Source: Porcincola intestinalis
Lineage (GTDB): Bacteria; Bacillota; Clostridia; Lachnospirales; Lachnospiraceae
Assembly: GCF_009696445.1 (NCBI RefSeq)
Contig: NZ_VULZ01000005.1
Location: 1 to 64,000 of the forward strand
Direction of reading: 5' to 3'
DNA length: 64,000 nucleotides
Within the stretch, counting starts at the first letter, position 1. Each line of letters starts with the position of its first letter. This document shows positions 1-6,061 of this stretch, one piece after another. Both the position numbers and the translations under genes were made by a program. The notes under the pieces were generated by a model. That model saw nothing but the letters and a program-made list of their open reading frames with translations. It was not told the DNA's origin and searched no databases.

Positions 1-1
1 A

Positions 2-1042
2 GTCAAGAATCTGGCTCCCTATACGCTGACGACTTATGAGGAAGCTCTCCGGGACTATTATTATCCTGTTATTGGAAACATGAAGCTCTCCAAGATCACG
101 GCGGTGAACATTCAGAACGTCGTAAACGTTATGGTACGGAACGGAGCTGCCCCGGGAACGGTGCACCGGGCATTTTATGTTGTGAGCGGAATTCTGCAGA
201 AGGCATATAAGTGGGGGCTTATACAGGAAAATGTTGCAAAACGATGCGAGCTTCCGAAGGCGGTTCAAAAAGAAATACGGTTCTGGACTGCAGAGCAGGC
301 ACAGGAATTTCTGAAAGCATTGACTCTGACCTACCATCACTCAGTAAAGGGAAAAGAAAGAATTCTTGGATCGTCAGGGAAAACATATACGGTGGATGAC
401 TATACCCGGTCTTATACAATCCGCAGAGTCTGGAGAGAGTTTTTCAACCTGGAGCTGCATACCGGAATGAGACGAGGAGAATTATGCGGACTTCGCTGGT
501 GTGATGTCGACTTTGAGAAGAAGACGGTTTCTGTAAGGCAGGTGATCTCAAGGCTCGGAAACGGCGAAGGGCTGACTGTGAAGGAACCTAAGACGAAGTC
601 TTCTGTCAGAACCATCGCTGTATCAAAAGACGTCATTGAATCACTTAAGTCATGGCGCCGGGAACAGATGCAGACGTGTATGCAGATGGGGAACTACTGG
701 GAGGGTCAGCGTGGGGAGATGTTTGACCAGAATTTCGTTTTTACCAGACCGGACTTAACGGGACGTCCTCTTCATCCGGATTCCGTCAGCCATAAGTTCC
801 ATGAGATCATCCAGGCATATAACGAGGAATATCATGGAAACATCCCGGACATCAATTTTCATGGGACCCGTCATACATCCGCGACCCTGCTGATCTCAGA
901 AGGTCTGGACGTCGTCGAGGTCAGCCACCGCCTTGGGCATTCAAAGACATCCACTACGGAGGACATATACGCTCACCAACTCGAGAAGGTGGACGAACAT
1001 GCAGCAGAAGTACTGGATTCGATTCTGAATAAAAGTCTGTGA
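2..1042 (+). CDS. Tyrosine recombinase (phage/ICE integrase), 5' truncated by window edge
   Basis: Site-specific DNA recombinase of the lambda-integrase type. The frame is open from base 2, before the first in-frame ATG at 80, and the upstream residues (LTTYEEALRDYYYPVIGNMK) fit the N-terminal SAM-like DNA-binding domain, so the true start lies left of the window. The catalytic domain shows the first arginine in HTGMRRGELCGLRW, the H-x-x-R box in HGTRHTSATLL, the second histidine in LGHSKTST and the tyrosine nucleophile in EDIYAHQ, so the enzyme looks intact at its C terminus. It most likely integrates and excises the element that ends at the tRNA-Thr fragment near 4912-4953. A hairpin directly downstream belongs mainly to the convergent minus-strand gene. 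Confidence 0.93.
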   Translation, partial: VKNLAPYTLTTYEEALRDYYYPVIGNMKLSKITAVNIQNVVNVMVRNGAAPGTVHRAFYVVSGILQKAYKWGLIQENVAKRCELPKAVQKEIRFWTAEQAQEFLKALTLTYHHSVKGKERILGSSGKTYTVDDYTRSYTIRRVWREFFNLELHTGMRRGELCGLRWCDVDFEKKTVSVRQVISRLGNGEGLTVKEPKTKSSVRTIAVSKDVIESLKSWRREQMQTCMQMGNYWEGQRGEMFDQNFVFTRPDLTGRPLHPDSVSHKFHEIIQAYNEEYHGNIPDINFHGTRHTSATLLISEGLDVVEVSHRLGHSKTSTTEDIYAHQLEKVDEHAAEVLDSILNKSL

Positions 1043-1045
1043 CAG

Positions 1046-1084
1046 AAAAACAGCCTGGCCAATAACAAATATTGACCAGGCTGT
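1046..1084 (-). terminator. Rho-independent terminator of the minus-strand small membrane gene
   Basis: Arms ACAGCCTGG (1050-1058) and CCAGGCTGT (1076-1084) pair perfectly. Read on the minus strand the hairpin is followed by TTTTT (1050-1046), and it begins 3 nt after the stop of the gene at 1088-1306. On the plus strand there is no T-run, so it probably stops the integrase transcript only weakly. Confidence 0.7.
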
Positions 1085-1087
1085 GGC

Positions 1088-1306
1088 TTACTGCGTTACA
1101 GCTGCAATGATAGTTGCAGCGATACCAATTAGCAGGATCAGTGGAAGAAAAAATGCCATCCCCAACAGGGATACCACGATCATCCCAATCACCGCGTAGC
1201 CAATCAGACTGAATATTGCGCCGAGAATCCTCCCACTGATTCTGAATAGAAATCCGGTAAATCTGAAAAACAGAAACAACAAAAGAATCATCAACAGGAT
1301 GCCCAT
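1088..1306 (-). CDS. Small hydrophobic membrane protein, unknown function
   Basis: 72 residues, almost entirely hydrophobic, with two to three candidate membrane segments separated by a short basic stretch (RISGR). I do not recognise the family. The start at 1306 is chosen because GGAGGT lies 6 nt upstream on the minus strand (around 1313-1318); a longer reading from 1333 has no such site and would place the ribosome site inside the gene. It is convergent with the integrase, followed by its own terminator, and divergent from the XRE-type regulator across about 300 bp that contains palindromes. Its position inside the element suggests an accessory function, but nothing in the sequence says which. 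Confidence 0.6.
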   Translation of the reverse strand: MGILLMILLLFLFFRFTGFLFRISGRILGAIFSLIGYAVIGMIVVSLLGMAFFLPLILLIGIAATIIAAVTQ

Positions 1307-1392
1307 ATCATCACCTCCGAATCTGGTGGGCATATGTCTTTATGGACAAGTATATGATAAGTGATGTCGCAGATTGGCAACATATGTGAAAC

Positions 1393-1418
1393 TGCGAAAT
1401 AACGCAGGCTATTTCGCA
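1393..1418. promoter_or_regulatory. 9-bp inverted repeat in divergent intergenic region
   Basis: TGCGAAATA (1393-1401) and TATTTCGCA (1410-1418) are perfect inverted copies separated by 8 nt. It lies between the divergent small membrane gene and the XRE regulator gene. It may be an operator, a binding site for the recombinase, or a transcript hairpin; no T-run follows on either strand. Confidence 0.4.
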
Positions 1419-1518
1419 TCCCAGACAGAAAAAGAGATGCCCGGCCGGTATTATCGCTGATGGGCTCTTGCCAATATGAAATGTGATATTGAAATCTGCA
1501 TAGGTAGATTTCATATCG

Positions 1519-1546
1519 ATACTGCAGAATGCAGTATCTGTTGACA
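1519..1546 (+). promoter_or_regulatory. Palindrome next to a TTGACA box upstream of the XRE regulator
   Basis: ATACTGCA (1519-1526) and TGCAGTAT (1530-1537) form a perfect inverted repeat with a 3-nt centre, directly followed by TTGACA at 1541-1546. A clear -10 box at 17 nt is not visible, so the promoter itself is uncertain. The palindrome lies about 70 bp before the XRE gene and is a natural candidate for its own operator. The rest of the 300-bp gap 1307-1607 shows nothing else I can assign. Confidence 0.4.
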
Positions 1547-1607
1547 TATGGTAGAATATTGACAGGCAGTTGGGAAGAGTAGATTTGCCTGATTGGAGGA
1601 CAATACC

Positions 1608-2129
1608 GTGGCTCGCGTGTCAACAAAAGAGAACAAGAATATATATCAGCAGCTCAGAGAAGCCCAGAAATGGTCCAGGGAGAAGGCCAGTGAGGAAATG
1701 GAGGGTATCCAGGCTGACCGTATTGAGAGAATCGAAAGCGGAAAGTCTATTGCCCATCCAGATGAAGTGGTCATCATGGCAGAAAAGTACAAGGCTCCCC
1801 AGCTCTGTAATTATTATTGCGCTAACGAATGTGAAATCGGGAAGCAGTATGTTCCTGAAGTCAAGATGAAAGAACTTACACAGATTGTCCTTGAAATGCT
1901 TTCCTTTTTGAATTCAGCGAAAAAGAAGCAAGAGCGCCTGATCGAGATTACGGCAGATGGGCAGATTGAAGAGGATGAAATTGAGGATTTCATAGATATT
2001 CAGGATGGACTTGAGAAGATGTCCCTGACGGTGGAATCGCTCAGGCTCTGGTCTGAAAAGATGCTTGCCGAGGGGAAAATCGACATAGCTGCCTACAATC
2101 AGGCAAAGGCAAAAAGAAAAGATAGATAA
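1608..2129 (+). CDS. XRE-family helix-turn-helix transcriptional regulator
   Basis: 173 residues. The N-terminal part (about 8-60) resembles an XRE/Cro helix-turn-helix: LREAQKWSREKASEEMEGIQ, then RIERIESGKSIAHPDEV, the usual 'E.G...P....' pattern. A middle stretch has four cysteine or histidine-like residues around LCNYYCANEC. The C-terminal half is a long charged helix region, probably for dimerisation. The GTG at 1608 is preferred because GGAGGA lies 7 nt before it; a TTG at 1593 would overlap that site. It is followed by a good terminator, so it is a single-gene unit. Inferred role: control of the element or of the divergent gene, possibly through the palindromes at 1393-1537. Confidence 0.75.
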   Translation: MARVSTKENKNIYQQLREAQKWSREKASEEMEGIQADRIERIESGKSIAHPDEVVIMAEKYKAPQLCNYYCANECEIGKQYVPEVKMKELTQIVLEMLSFLNSAKKKQERLIEITADGQIEEDEIEDFIDIQDGLEKMSLTVESLRLWSEKMLAEGKIDIAAYNQAKAKRKDR

Positions 2130-2160
2130 CTACAGAAATCAAGAACCATGAAGGTACAAC

Positions 2161-2188
2161 GCACTCCGGGAAACCGGGGTGCTTTTTT
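2161..2188 (+). terminator. Rho-independent terminator after the XRE gene
   Basis: GCACTCCGG and CCGGGGTGC form a stem with one G-U pair and a short loop, followed by six T (2183-2188). It lies 31 nt after the stop codon. Confidence 0.9.
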
Positions 2189-2326
2189 GCGTTTATAGCG
2201 GAAATAGCCATGTTTATTCCGCATATCCAAATATGTTAGAACAAGTTCAATGGAGATATAGTTTAACCATCAAAGGAAACAAGAAAGATCTTTCAAGGGA
2301 AGTAATCAAACATTGGAGGGAACGTT

Positions 2327-2476
2327 ATGGATAAATCTGTTAAAGCTATCATCTTCATTCTTATCGCACTGTATGTGATTTCACCGGTAGATGCAGTACC
2401 TGGTCCGCTCGATGACATCCTCGTAATGCTGATGGGTTACGCAGCAAACAAGAGATTGTCAGCCCGGGAGAACTGA
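2327..2476 (+). CDS. Very small DUF1232-like membrane protein
   Basis: 49 residues with a GGAGGG ribosome site 6 nt before the ATG. After a hydrophobic helix (KAIIFILIALYVI) comes SPVDAVPGPLDDILVMLMG, which closely follows the core of DUF1232 proteins (YkvA-like; 'SPIDLIPD...GYLDD'). DUF1232 proteins are usually about twice this size or larger, so this is either a minimal member or just the core hairpin: two helices around the conserved SP-D-P-LDD turn. Function of the family is not settled. The gene lies in a string of short, closely spaced genes of the element. It is too short for most gene callers. Confidence 0.7.
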   Translation: MDKSVKAIIFILIALYVISPVDAVPGPLDDILVMLMGYAANKRLSAREN

Positions 2477-2547
2477 TAAGCCAGACGGAGATGGCCCCGG
2501 GTTTGGACGATAACCCGGGGGCCTCCGAAAGTTTGGAGGTAATGACA

Positions 2548-2733
2548 ATGACAGTGCAGGAAAGGATTCAGATGATCCGGATACTGGATCTGATCACAAA
2601 GCAGCCTGAAACAGCCAGAAAGATTGGGGTCAGTGGGCATATGAAAATCTGCAGCACCGCGACCAAGAATGGGAGAACAGAAGAGTATGCGAAGAATTTT
2701 TATGGACTTGGAAATGCAGCCAATCCAAGATAA
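2548..2733 (+). CDS. Small unknown protein overlapping the exonuclease gene
   Basis: 61 residues beginning MTVQERIQMIRILDLI, started at the ATG 7 nt after GGAGGT (2535-2540); a second in-frame ATG two codons upstream sits too close to that site. The first 35 residues look like a real amphipathic helical protein; the tail from about residue 36 overlaps the next gene in another frame for about 47 bases and looks less like coding sequence. I do not recognise a family. The overlap could mean translational coupling to the exonuclease, or a frame change in this copy that lengthened a naturally shorter protein. Confidence 0.5.
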   Translation: MTVQERIQMIRILDLITKQPETARKIGVSGHMKICSTATKNGRTEEYAKNFYGLGNAANPR

Positions 2734-3352
2734 GGAAATACGCAGGATATACCGCTCGGAGGTTATAGAAATCGGAGCTGTGATGCTGGATGATGGCGGC
2801 AAAGAGATTAGCTGTTTCCGACAGTATGTGAGACCATCCTATTCAAATCGTTTATCCAACACAATTCGTGATTTGACAGGAATTACAGATGGAAAATTGT
2901 CTGGTGCACGTAAGTTTCAGGAAGTGATTGAAGAATTTGCATCGTGGTGTCTGAAGTACGGGACCGATGTAGAAGTTTATGCTTGGAGCGACAGCGATCT
3001 TATTCAGATCACATCAGAAATCAGCCTGAAGCAGATCATACCATCCGCTAACATCAGCTACCTTCTTGAACACTGGGTGGATTTTCAGCATGAGTATGAC
3101 GAACTGATTAGGGCAGAAGAACCGCAAGGACTTGACCATGCACTGTCCATTTCAGGAATCTCCTTTTCAGGAAGGAAACATGACGCCTTGTATGATGCTA
3201 GAAATACAGCGAACTTGTATATGGCAACAAGGGATAAAGAAGAGTATCTTCAGAGTTTATCGCAGATCAGAGATGAAACAGAGGCTACTTTCAGTAATCT
3301 TTGTATTGCAGACATGATTAACCTGGATGCACTGAAGCAGGTCATAGCATAG
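2687..3352 (+). CDS. DEDDh-type 3'-5' exonuclease (DnaQ/ERI-1-like)
   Basis: About 221 residues. It shows the D-x-E motif of exonuclease motif I in RIFMDLEMQP, a motif II-like region DVEVYAWSDSDL with acidic residues, and motif III as HDALYDARNTANL (H-x4-D), the DEDDh signature. Such enzymes degrade DNA or RNA from the 3' end with two metal ions; which substrate is used here is not visible. The start at 2687 puts the D-x-E motif at the N terminus, as is common in stand-alone members; an ATG at 2669 is possible and neither has a strong ribosome site, so translation may be coupled to the small gene upstream. The C-terminal 40 residues beyond motif III are family-variable. Confidence 0.8.
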   Translation: MRRIFMDLEMQPIQDKEIRRIYRSEVIEIGAVMLDDGGKEISCFRQYVRPSYSNRLSNTIRDLTGITDGKLSGARKFQEVIEEFASWCLKYGTDVEVYAWSDSDLIQITSEISLKQIIPSANISYLLEHWVDFQHEYDELIRAEEPQGLDHALSISGISFSGRKHDALYDARNTANLYMATRDKEEYLQSLSQIRDETEATFSNLCIADMINLDALKQVIA

Positions 3353-3460
3353 CAAGAAATGCACAGATCACCTAATCGGCCCTTCAACGGGTGAGAAAGA
3401 ACAATATTGTGAATATGAGAGTAAGGCTAACAGTTGCGCAAATAGGATAGGAGAATCATA

Positions 3461-3949
3461 ATGGGATTATCAGCTAGAAGGTTAGGAGAAATGGTGGATG
3501 TTTCTTCTCAGGTGATGAACGGAATATTAAAAGAACGCGGGTATCTTTCTGGAGAAATGGGCAACTATAATGTAACTGAGAAAGGGAGAAAAATTGTAAT
3601 AGAAAAGGGATGGGATAACGGGTATGGGGGATACGCCAGACGCGGTTATAACTATTTAGAATGGCCTGATAATATTTTAGAGGAACTGAATATTACACCG
3701 GAACTTGTAGAAAAAGTAAAAAATGATTTGTCCGAGCAGAGACGGCAAAAGCGAATGGAAGCTGAACTTTCTGCAGAAGAGAACTTTCGTAAGTTCATGG
3801 AGCAGAAAAACAAGAGCAGTATGAATAGGGCGTCTATACCCAAGACTGATACTTCAGATAATAAACTGGGATACCTTGCTGTTGCTGGAGTGATTGGAGC
3901 TAGTGTATATGGTCTGGTAAAACTGGTCAAATATATGATAGATGAATAA
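3461..3949 (+). CDS. Predicted winged-helix protein with C-terminal membrane anchor, unknown
   Basis: 162 residues with a GGAGAA ribosome site. Residues 1-50 (LSARRLGEMVDVSSQVMNGI ... NVTEKGRKIV) resemble the helix-turn-helix with 'T-KG' wing used at the C terminus of phage antirepressor-like proteins. A charged, probably coiled middle (about 85-125, LSEQRRQKRMEAELSAEENF) leads to a single hydrophobic segment near the end (GYLAVAGVIGASVYGLVKLV). A DNA-binding-like head with a membrane tail is unusual. I do not know a named family for it. It is followed closely by another membrane-protein gene. Confidence 0.55.
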   Translation: MGLSARRLGEMVDVSSQVMNGILKERGYLSGEMGNYNVTEKGRKIVIEKGWDNGYGGYARRGYNYLEWPDNILEELNITPELVEKVKNDLSEQRRQKRMEAELSAEENFRKFMEQKNKSSMNRASIPKTDTSDNKLGYLAVAGVIGASVYGLVKLVKYMIDE

Positions 3950-3993
3950 AAACAGGCATACGACTAAGAAATACCGAGAAGGAGATGGGCGGT

Positions 3994-4614
3994 ATGGATG
4001 TTATGAAACATAGGAGGTCATTAGGCAACCTTGCAAGTTTTTGCTATTTTATAGCAGGATATTCATTAGAAGGGGTGTTTGTACTATTGACTTTTCTTAT
4101 TGGATATAAAATGAAGATAGGCGAGTTGTTTAAGTTGGCATTTTCTGCCTCTCCTTATATCAACGTGTTATGTATTTATATCTTGATATCTGTTGTTATT
4201 TTTCCGATTTCCTTCATCGGTCATATGGCGGTTGAAACCCGACTTTACTACATGGGAGGGTTCGTTGACTATCCTAAAGCAATGGCTGTTGTTGCAGATA
4301 TTATGTACAAATTGCAGACACTATGTTGGAAGCCATATAAAGGAATAGATATACGGTGGCTCTTTACACTTTCCAGTCAATCATCTCATGACCGAAGAGT
4401 GAACGTAAGAAGATGGATTCCAAAGTTTCTTGAAACAGTCCTTTGGTGGGGAATTATTGCAGGGATCATTTATTCAATAAAGACATCCGACGTCAACTAT
4501 ATTACTTTAGCACTGAGCAAAACCCAAAACAAGGAAAAGGCAATTGTACTTGGTGCGTCACTTGCAATTACCATAGTAGCGAGCATTATCTTTGGCATCT
4601 ATTCGATCATATAA
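3994..4614 (+). CDS. Multi-pass membrane protein, unknown
   Basis: 206 residues with about four or five hydrophobic segments: near residues 15-40, 55-80, 145-165 and 180-205. The central part is a cytoplasm-like basic loop (SSQSSHDRRVNVRRWIPK). An ATG at 3985 sits only one base after the GGAG site, so the ATG at 3994 (spacing 9) is preferred. It follows the winged-helix membrane protein by 44 nt and may be co-transcribed with it. No family recognised. Confidence 0.6.
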   Translation: MDVMKHRRSLGNLASFCYFIAGYSLEGVFVLLTFLIGYKMKIGELFKLAFSASPYINVLCIYILISVVIFPISFIGHMAVETRLYYMGGFVDYPKAMAVVADIMYKLQTLCWKPYKGIDIRWLFTLSSQSSHDRRVNVRRWIPKFLETVLWWGIIAGIIYSIKTSDVNYITLALSKTQNKEKAIVLGASLAITIVASIIFGIYSII

Positions 4615-4625
4615 AAGTAGGAATA

Positions 4626-4751
4626 TTGTACAGGAATAGTGAGCGAAGAAAGAGAAAAAATTGGAGTGGGTCAAAGCCGAGATGCTGCAGGTCGTGCGGT
4701 GGACCATACCCATTGTGCAAAGACGGCTGTGCAATCTTTGATGACGAATAA
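4626..4751 (+). CDS. Candidate small cysteine-rich protein
   Basis: A 41-residue frame with a possible TTG start shortly after AGGA. Its C terminus reads RCCRSCGGPYPLCKDGC followed by AIFDDE: a CxxC pair and a second C-x3-C pair in a short protein, the layout of a small zinc-binding knuckle. No ATG is available and the first 20 residues look unlike a protein, so it may be a 5'-damaged copy of a longer small gene. It overlaps nothing and lies just before the element boundary. Confidence 0.3.
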   Translation: MYRNSERRKRKNWSGSKPRCCRSCGGPYPLCKDGCAIFDDE

Positions 4752-4784
4752 GGAGGCACACGGTGCAGAAAACGTGCCTAACAT

Positions 4785-4824
4785 TTGCCCAACAACCTGA
4801 TAAAAATGGTGCTGTGTTGGGCAA
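4785..4824. repeat. 10-bp inverted repeat near the element end
   Basis: TTGCCCAACA (4785-4794) and TGTTGGGCAA (4815-4824) are perfect inverted copies 20 nt apart. Two direct copies of CTGGCGC follow at 4840-4846 and 4872-4878. They lie in the non-coding 160 bp between the last element gene and the tRNA-Thr fragment, where arm-binding sites for an integrase or excisionase would be expected (inference). No T-run follows, so it is not an obvious terminator. Confidence 0.45.
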
Positions 4825-4911
4825 GGTTGTGACGTGATGCTGGCGCGAGAAACCTTGATTTTAAGCCAAATCTGGCGCTAGGAGAGGTGCCGGAAATGGC
4901 CTCGGAGTTCC

Positions 4912-4953
4912 TTGGTAATGTGGAGGTCACCAGTTCGATTCTGGTCAGCAGCT
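4912..4953 (+). other. tRNA-Thr(GGT) 3' half fragment; putative attachment site
   Basis: The sequence runs TTGGTAA (4912-4918, an anticodon loop with GGT), 5 nt of 3' anticodon stem, a 5-nt variable loop AGGTC, a perfect T arm (ACCAG, loop TTCGATT, CTGGT at 4929-4945), then CAGCAGC and T, which is the 3' acceptor strand and discriminator seen in tRNA-Thr. The bases upstream do not pair with the anticodon stem and give no D arm or 5' acceptor strand, so this is only a 3' half. A T-run follows. This is what integration of an element into a tRNA-Thr gene leaves at the distal end. The intact tRNA-Thr is predicted left of the window. Confidence 0.7.
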
Positions 4954-4980
4954 TTTTTATTTCATGCAGGGAAATGAAGG

Positions 4981-5009
4981 CTGGTGCAATTGGTGCGCCG
5001 GTCTTTTTT
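4981..5009 (+). terminator. Hairpin with T-run after the tRNA fragment
   Basis: CTGGTGCA and TGCGCCGG pair with two G-U pairs around a 5-nt loop, followed by TC and six T. It would serve as the terminator of the original tRNA-Thr transcript. The remaining bases of the gap 4752-5076 hold only the repeats, tRNA fragment and this hairpin. Confidence 0.7.
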
Positions 5010-5076
5010 CAATCAATGGAATGTATGGTACTTCGGCTGAACTGTTAAATAGAGCAATTGCTCGGAGATCAGAGAT

Positions 5077-5493
5077 ATGAAGAGAGGAAACAGAAAAAGA
5101 TATCTGGGATATCTTTCATTCGCTCTTCTTTTTGTACTCATTTCCTATGAATTTCATTCGGCTGCAAACCAAGCCTCGAATCTCGAGTTTCCGGATGCCG
5201 CGGCTCGTGCCGTGCTGAGGGGCGTCGCAGAAGATGAGATCTTGCCCATCAGACTTCCGGAAAAGATATCGATCCGGGTCGATGCCAGTACTGGCTGGGA
5301 ACACTGGAGCAGGAAAGAGGCAAGGGTTCTTTTTACAGTGCCGTTTGTCTTCATCCTGTGCCGTTTTCTCTTCACAATTCTGACCGTTTCGATCCGCAGA
5401 AGATTTGAATCACCCAATTTGCCCTTCAGAAGGGTACTCAGCTATATCCAGAGGCAGGACGGGAAAGGACCAGGAAGGCTCACTTTTTACTGA
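5077..5493 (+). CDS. Membrane protein of unknown function
   Basis: 138 residues. A hydrophobic segment at about 8-25 (GYLSFALLFVLISYEF) and a second at about 88-108 (VLFTVPFVFILCRFLFTILT) enclose an extracytoplasmic stretch of about 60 residues; a basic tail follows. GGAGAT lies 7 nt before the ATG. I recognise no family. It is the first gene after the element boundary and is followed at 42 nt by two tiny membrane-peptide genes and then a terminator, so the three may form one transcript. Confidence 0.55.
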   Translation: MKRGNRKRYLGYLSFALLFVLISYEFHSAANQASNLEFPDAAARAVLRGVAEDEILPIRLPEKISIRVDASTGWEHWSRKEARVLFTVPFVFILCRFLFTILTVSIRRRFESPNLPFRRVLSYIQRQDGKGPGRLTFY

Positions 5494-5535
5494 TGCAAAT
5501 ATATACATTGCAAATTGTAGAAAGTGAGGATTTCT

Positions 5536-5664
5536 ATGTTTACTTTTATTGCACTTTTTCTGCTGTTTATTGTTGTCCTTCCTGGGTTCTACGCACTGCT
5601 TGTTCATCTGAGAGATCTGCGCGAAAAAGCGCAGGATGCTGCGGCAGCGCATGTGAAAGCGTGA
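5536..5664 (+). CDS. 42-residue single-span membrane peptide
   Basis: MFTFIALFLLFIVVLPGFYALL forms one membrane helix (20 residues of it hydrophobic), followed by a charged, alanine-rich amphipathic helix HLRDLREKAQDAAAAHVKA. GAGGA lies 5 nt before the ATG. The stop overlaps a GTG of the next frame (GTGA), which suggests translational coupling to the second micropeptide. Not recognised; too short for most gene callers. Confidence 0.5.
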   Translation: MFTFIALFLLFIVVLPGFYALLVHLRDLREKAQDAAAAHVKA

Positions 5665-5669
5665 CCGGT

Positions 5670-5756
5670 ATGGCGCAGAACCTGATCATTGCAGGCGCCC
5701 TAGTGTTCTGGGGCATTGTTCTTGTCTGGATGTGGCTGAGAACAAGAGGGAACTGA
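5670..5756 (+). CDS. 28-residue single-span membrane peptide
   Basis: One hydrophobic helix (AQNLIIAGALVFWGIVLVWM) with a basic C-terminal tail WLRTRGN. It can start at the ATG 5670 or at the GTG 5661 that overlaps the stop of the gene before. It is followed 12 nt later by a strong terminator, which supports a real transcript end. Size and pairing resemble small subunits or regulators of membrane complexes, but no partner is visible. Confidence 0.4.
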   Translation: MAQNLIIAGALVFWGIVLVWMWLRTRGN

Positions 5757-5768
5757 ATATAGGTGAGA

Positions 5769-5809
5769 AGAGACTCGGAAGACCTTATGGCCTTGCCGGG
5801 TCTCTTTTT
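5769..5809 (+). terminator. Rho-independent terminator
   Basis: AGAGACTCGG (5769-5778) pairs with CCGGGTCTCT (5796-5805) with one G-U pair, followed by a run of T ending at 5809. Confidence 0.85.
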
Positions 5810-5819
5810 GAATGATCAA

Positions 5820-5878
5820 AACTACATTCAGCTACATTCAACTACAATTCAAAATTTCAGCTACATTCAGCTACATAA
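5820..5878 (+). repeat. Five direct repeats of a 10-bp motif (RRCTACATTC)
   Basis: Copies start at 5820, 5830, 5840, 5859 and 5869. The first three and the last two are spaced exactly 10 bp, one helical turn; the third has one extra base. They lie between a terminator and the promoter of the LacI-family gene. Likely protein-binding iterons or slipped-strand repeats. Nothing else is visible in the gap 5757-6061 apart from the promoter below. Confidence 0.6.
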
Positions 5879-5996
5879 TCTGCTGGTTGCTAGCAGGTGC
5901 GGAATCTGATGATAGGTAAAGATATTTGCATTATTGAGATGGTTTCGTGAAAAGCACCAATGAATTAGTGTGGACACATGACCATATATTGCTAAA

Positions 5997-6026
5997 TTGA
6001 CAATAAACCTCTCAAATTACTATTAT
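5997..6026 (+). promoter_or_regulatory. Sigma-A type promoter of the LacI-family regulator
   Basis: TTGACA (5997-6002), 18-nt spacer, TATTAT (6021-6026). The regulator starts at 6062, so the leader would be about 30 nt. Confidence 0.7.
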
Positions 6027-6061
6027 GTTGGTGAAACAAGTAAGACGAGAGAGGATAGAAG

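Larger units (their letters stand above)
1..4953. mobile_element. Right-hand portion of an integrated element (putative)
   Basis: Seen: a tyrosine recombinase at the left edge, a divergent XRE regulator, a run of small orphan genes without housekeeping functions, and at 4912-4953 a sequence that matches the 3' half of a tRNA-Thr without a matching 5' half. Known: elements that integrate into the 3' half of a tRNA gene leave an intact tRNA at one end and a 3' fragment at the other. Inferred: the element extends leftwards out of the window and its right boundary is at the tRNA fragment. No conjugation or phage structural genes are visible here, so its type (ICE, prophage or satellite) is unknown. 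Confidence 0.55.

Noticed and set aside
1291-1626. Minus-strand frame of 111 residues in the divergent region
   Set aside because: Crosses the palindromes and both gene starts; no ribosome site and no similarity to anything I recognise.
4872-4953. A complete tRNA gene at the element end
   Set aside because: The T arm and anticodon loop are good, but bases 5' of 4912 do not pair in the anticodon stem, and no D arm or 5' acceptor strand is present. Only a 3' half is supported.
5820-5878. CRISPR array
   Set aside because: The repeats are 10 bp and nearly contiguous, with no spacers and no cas genes.
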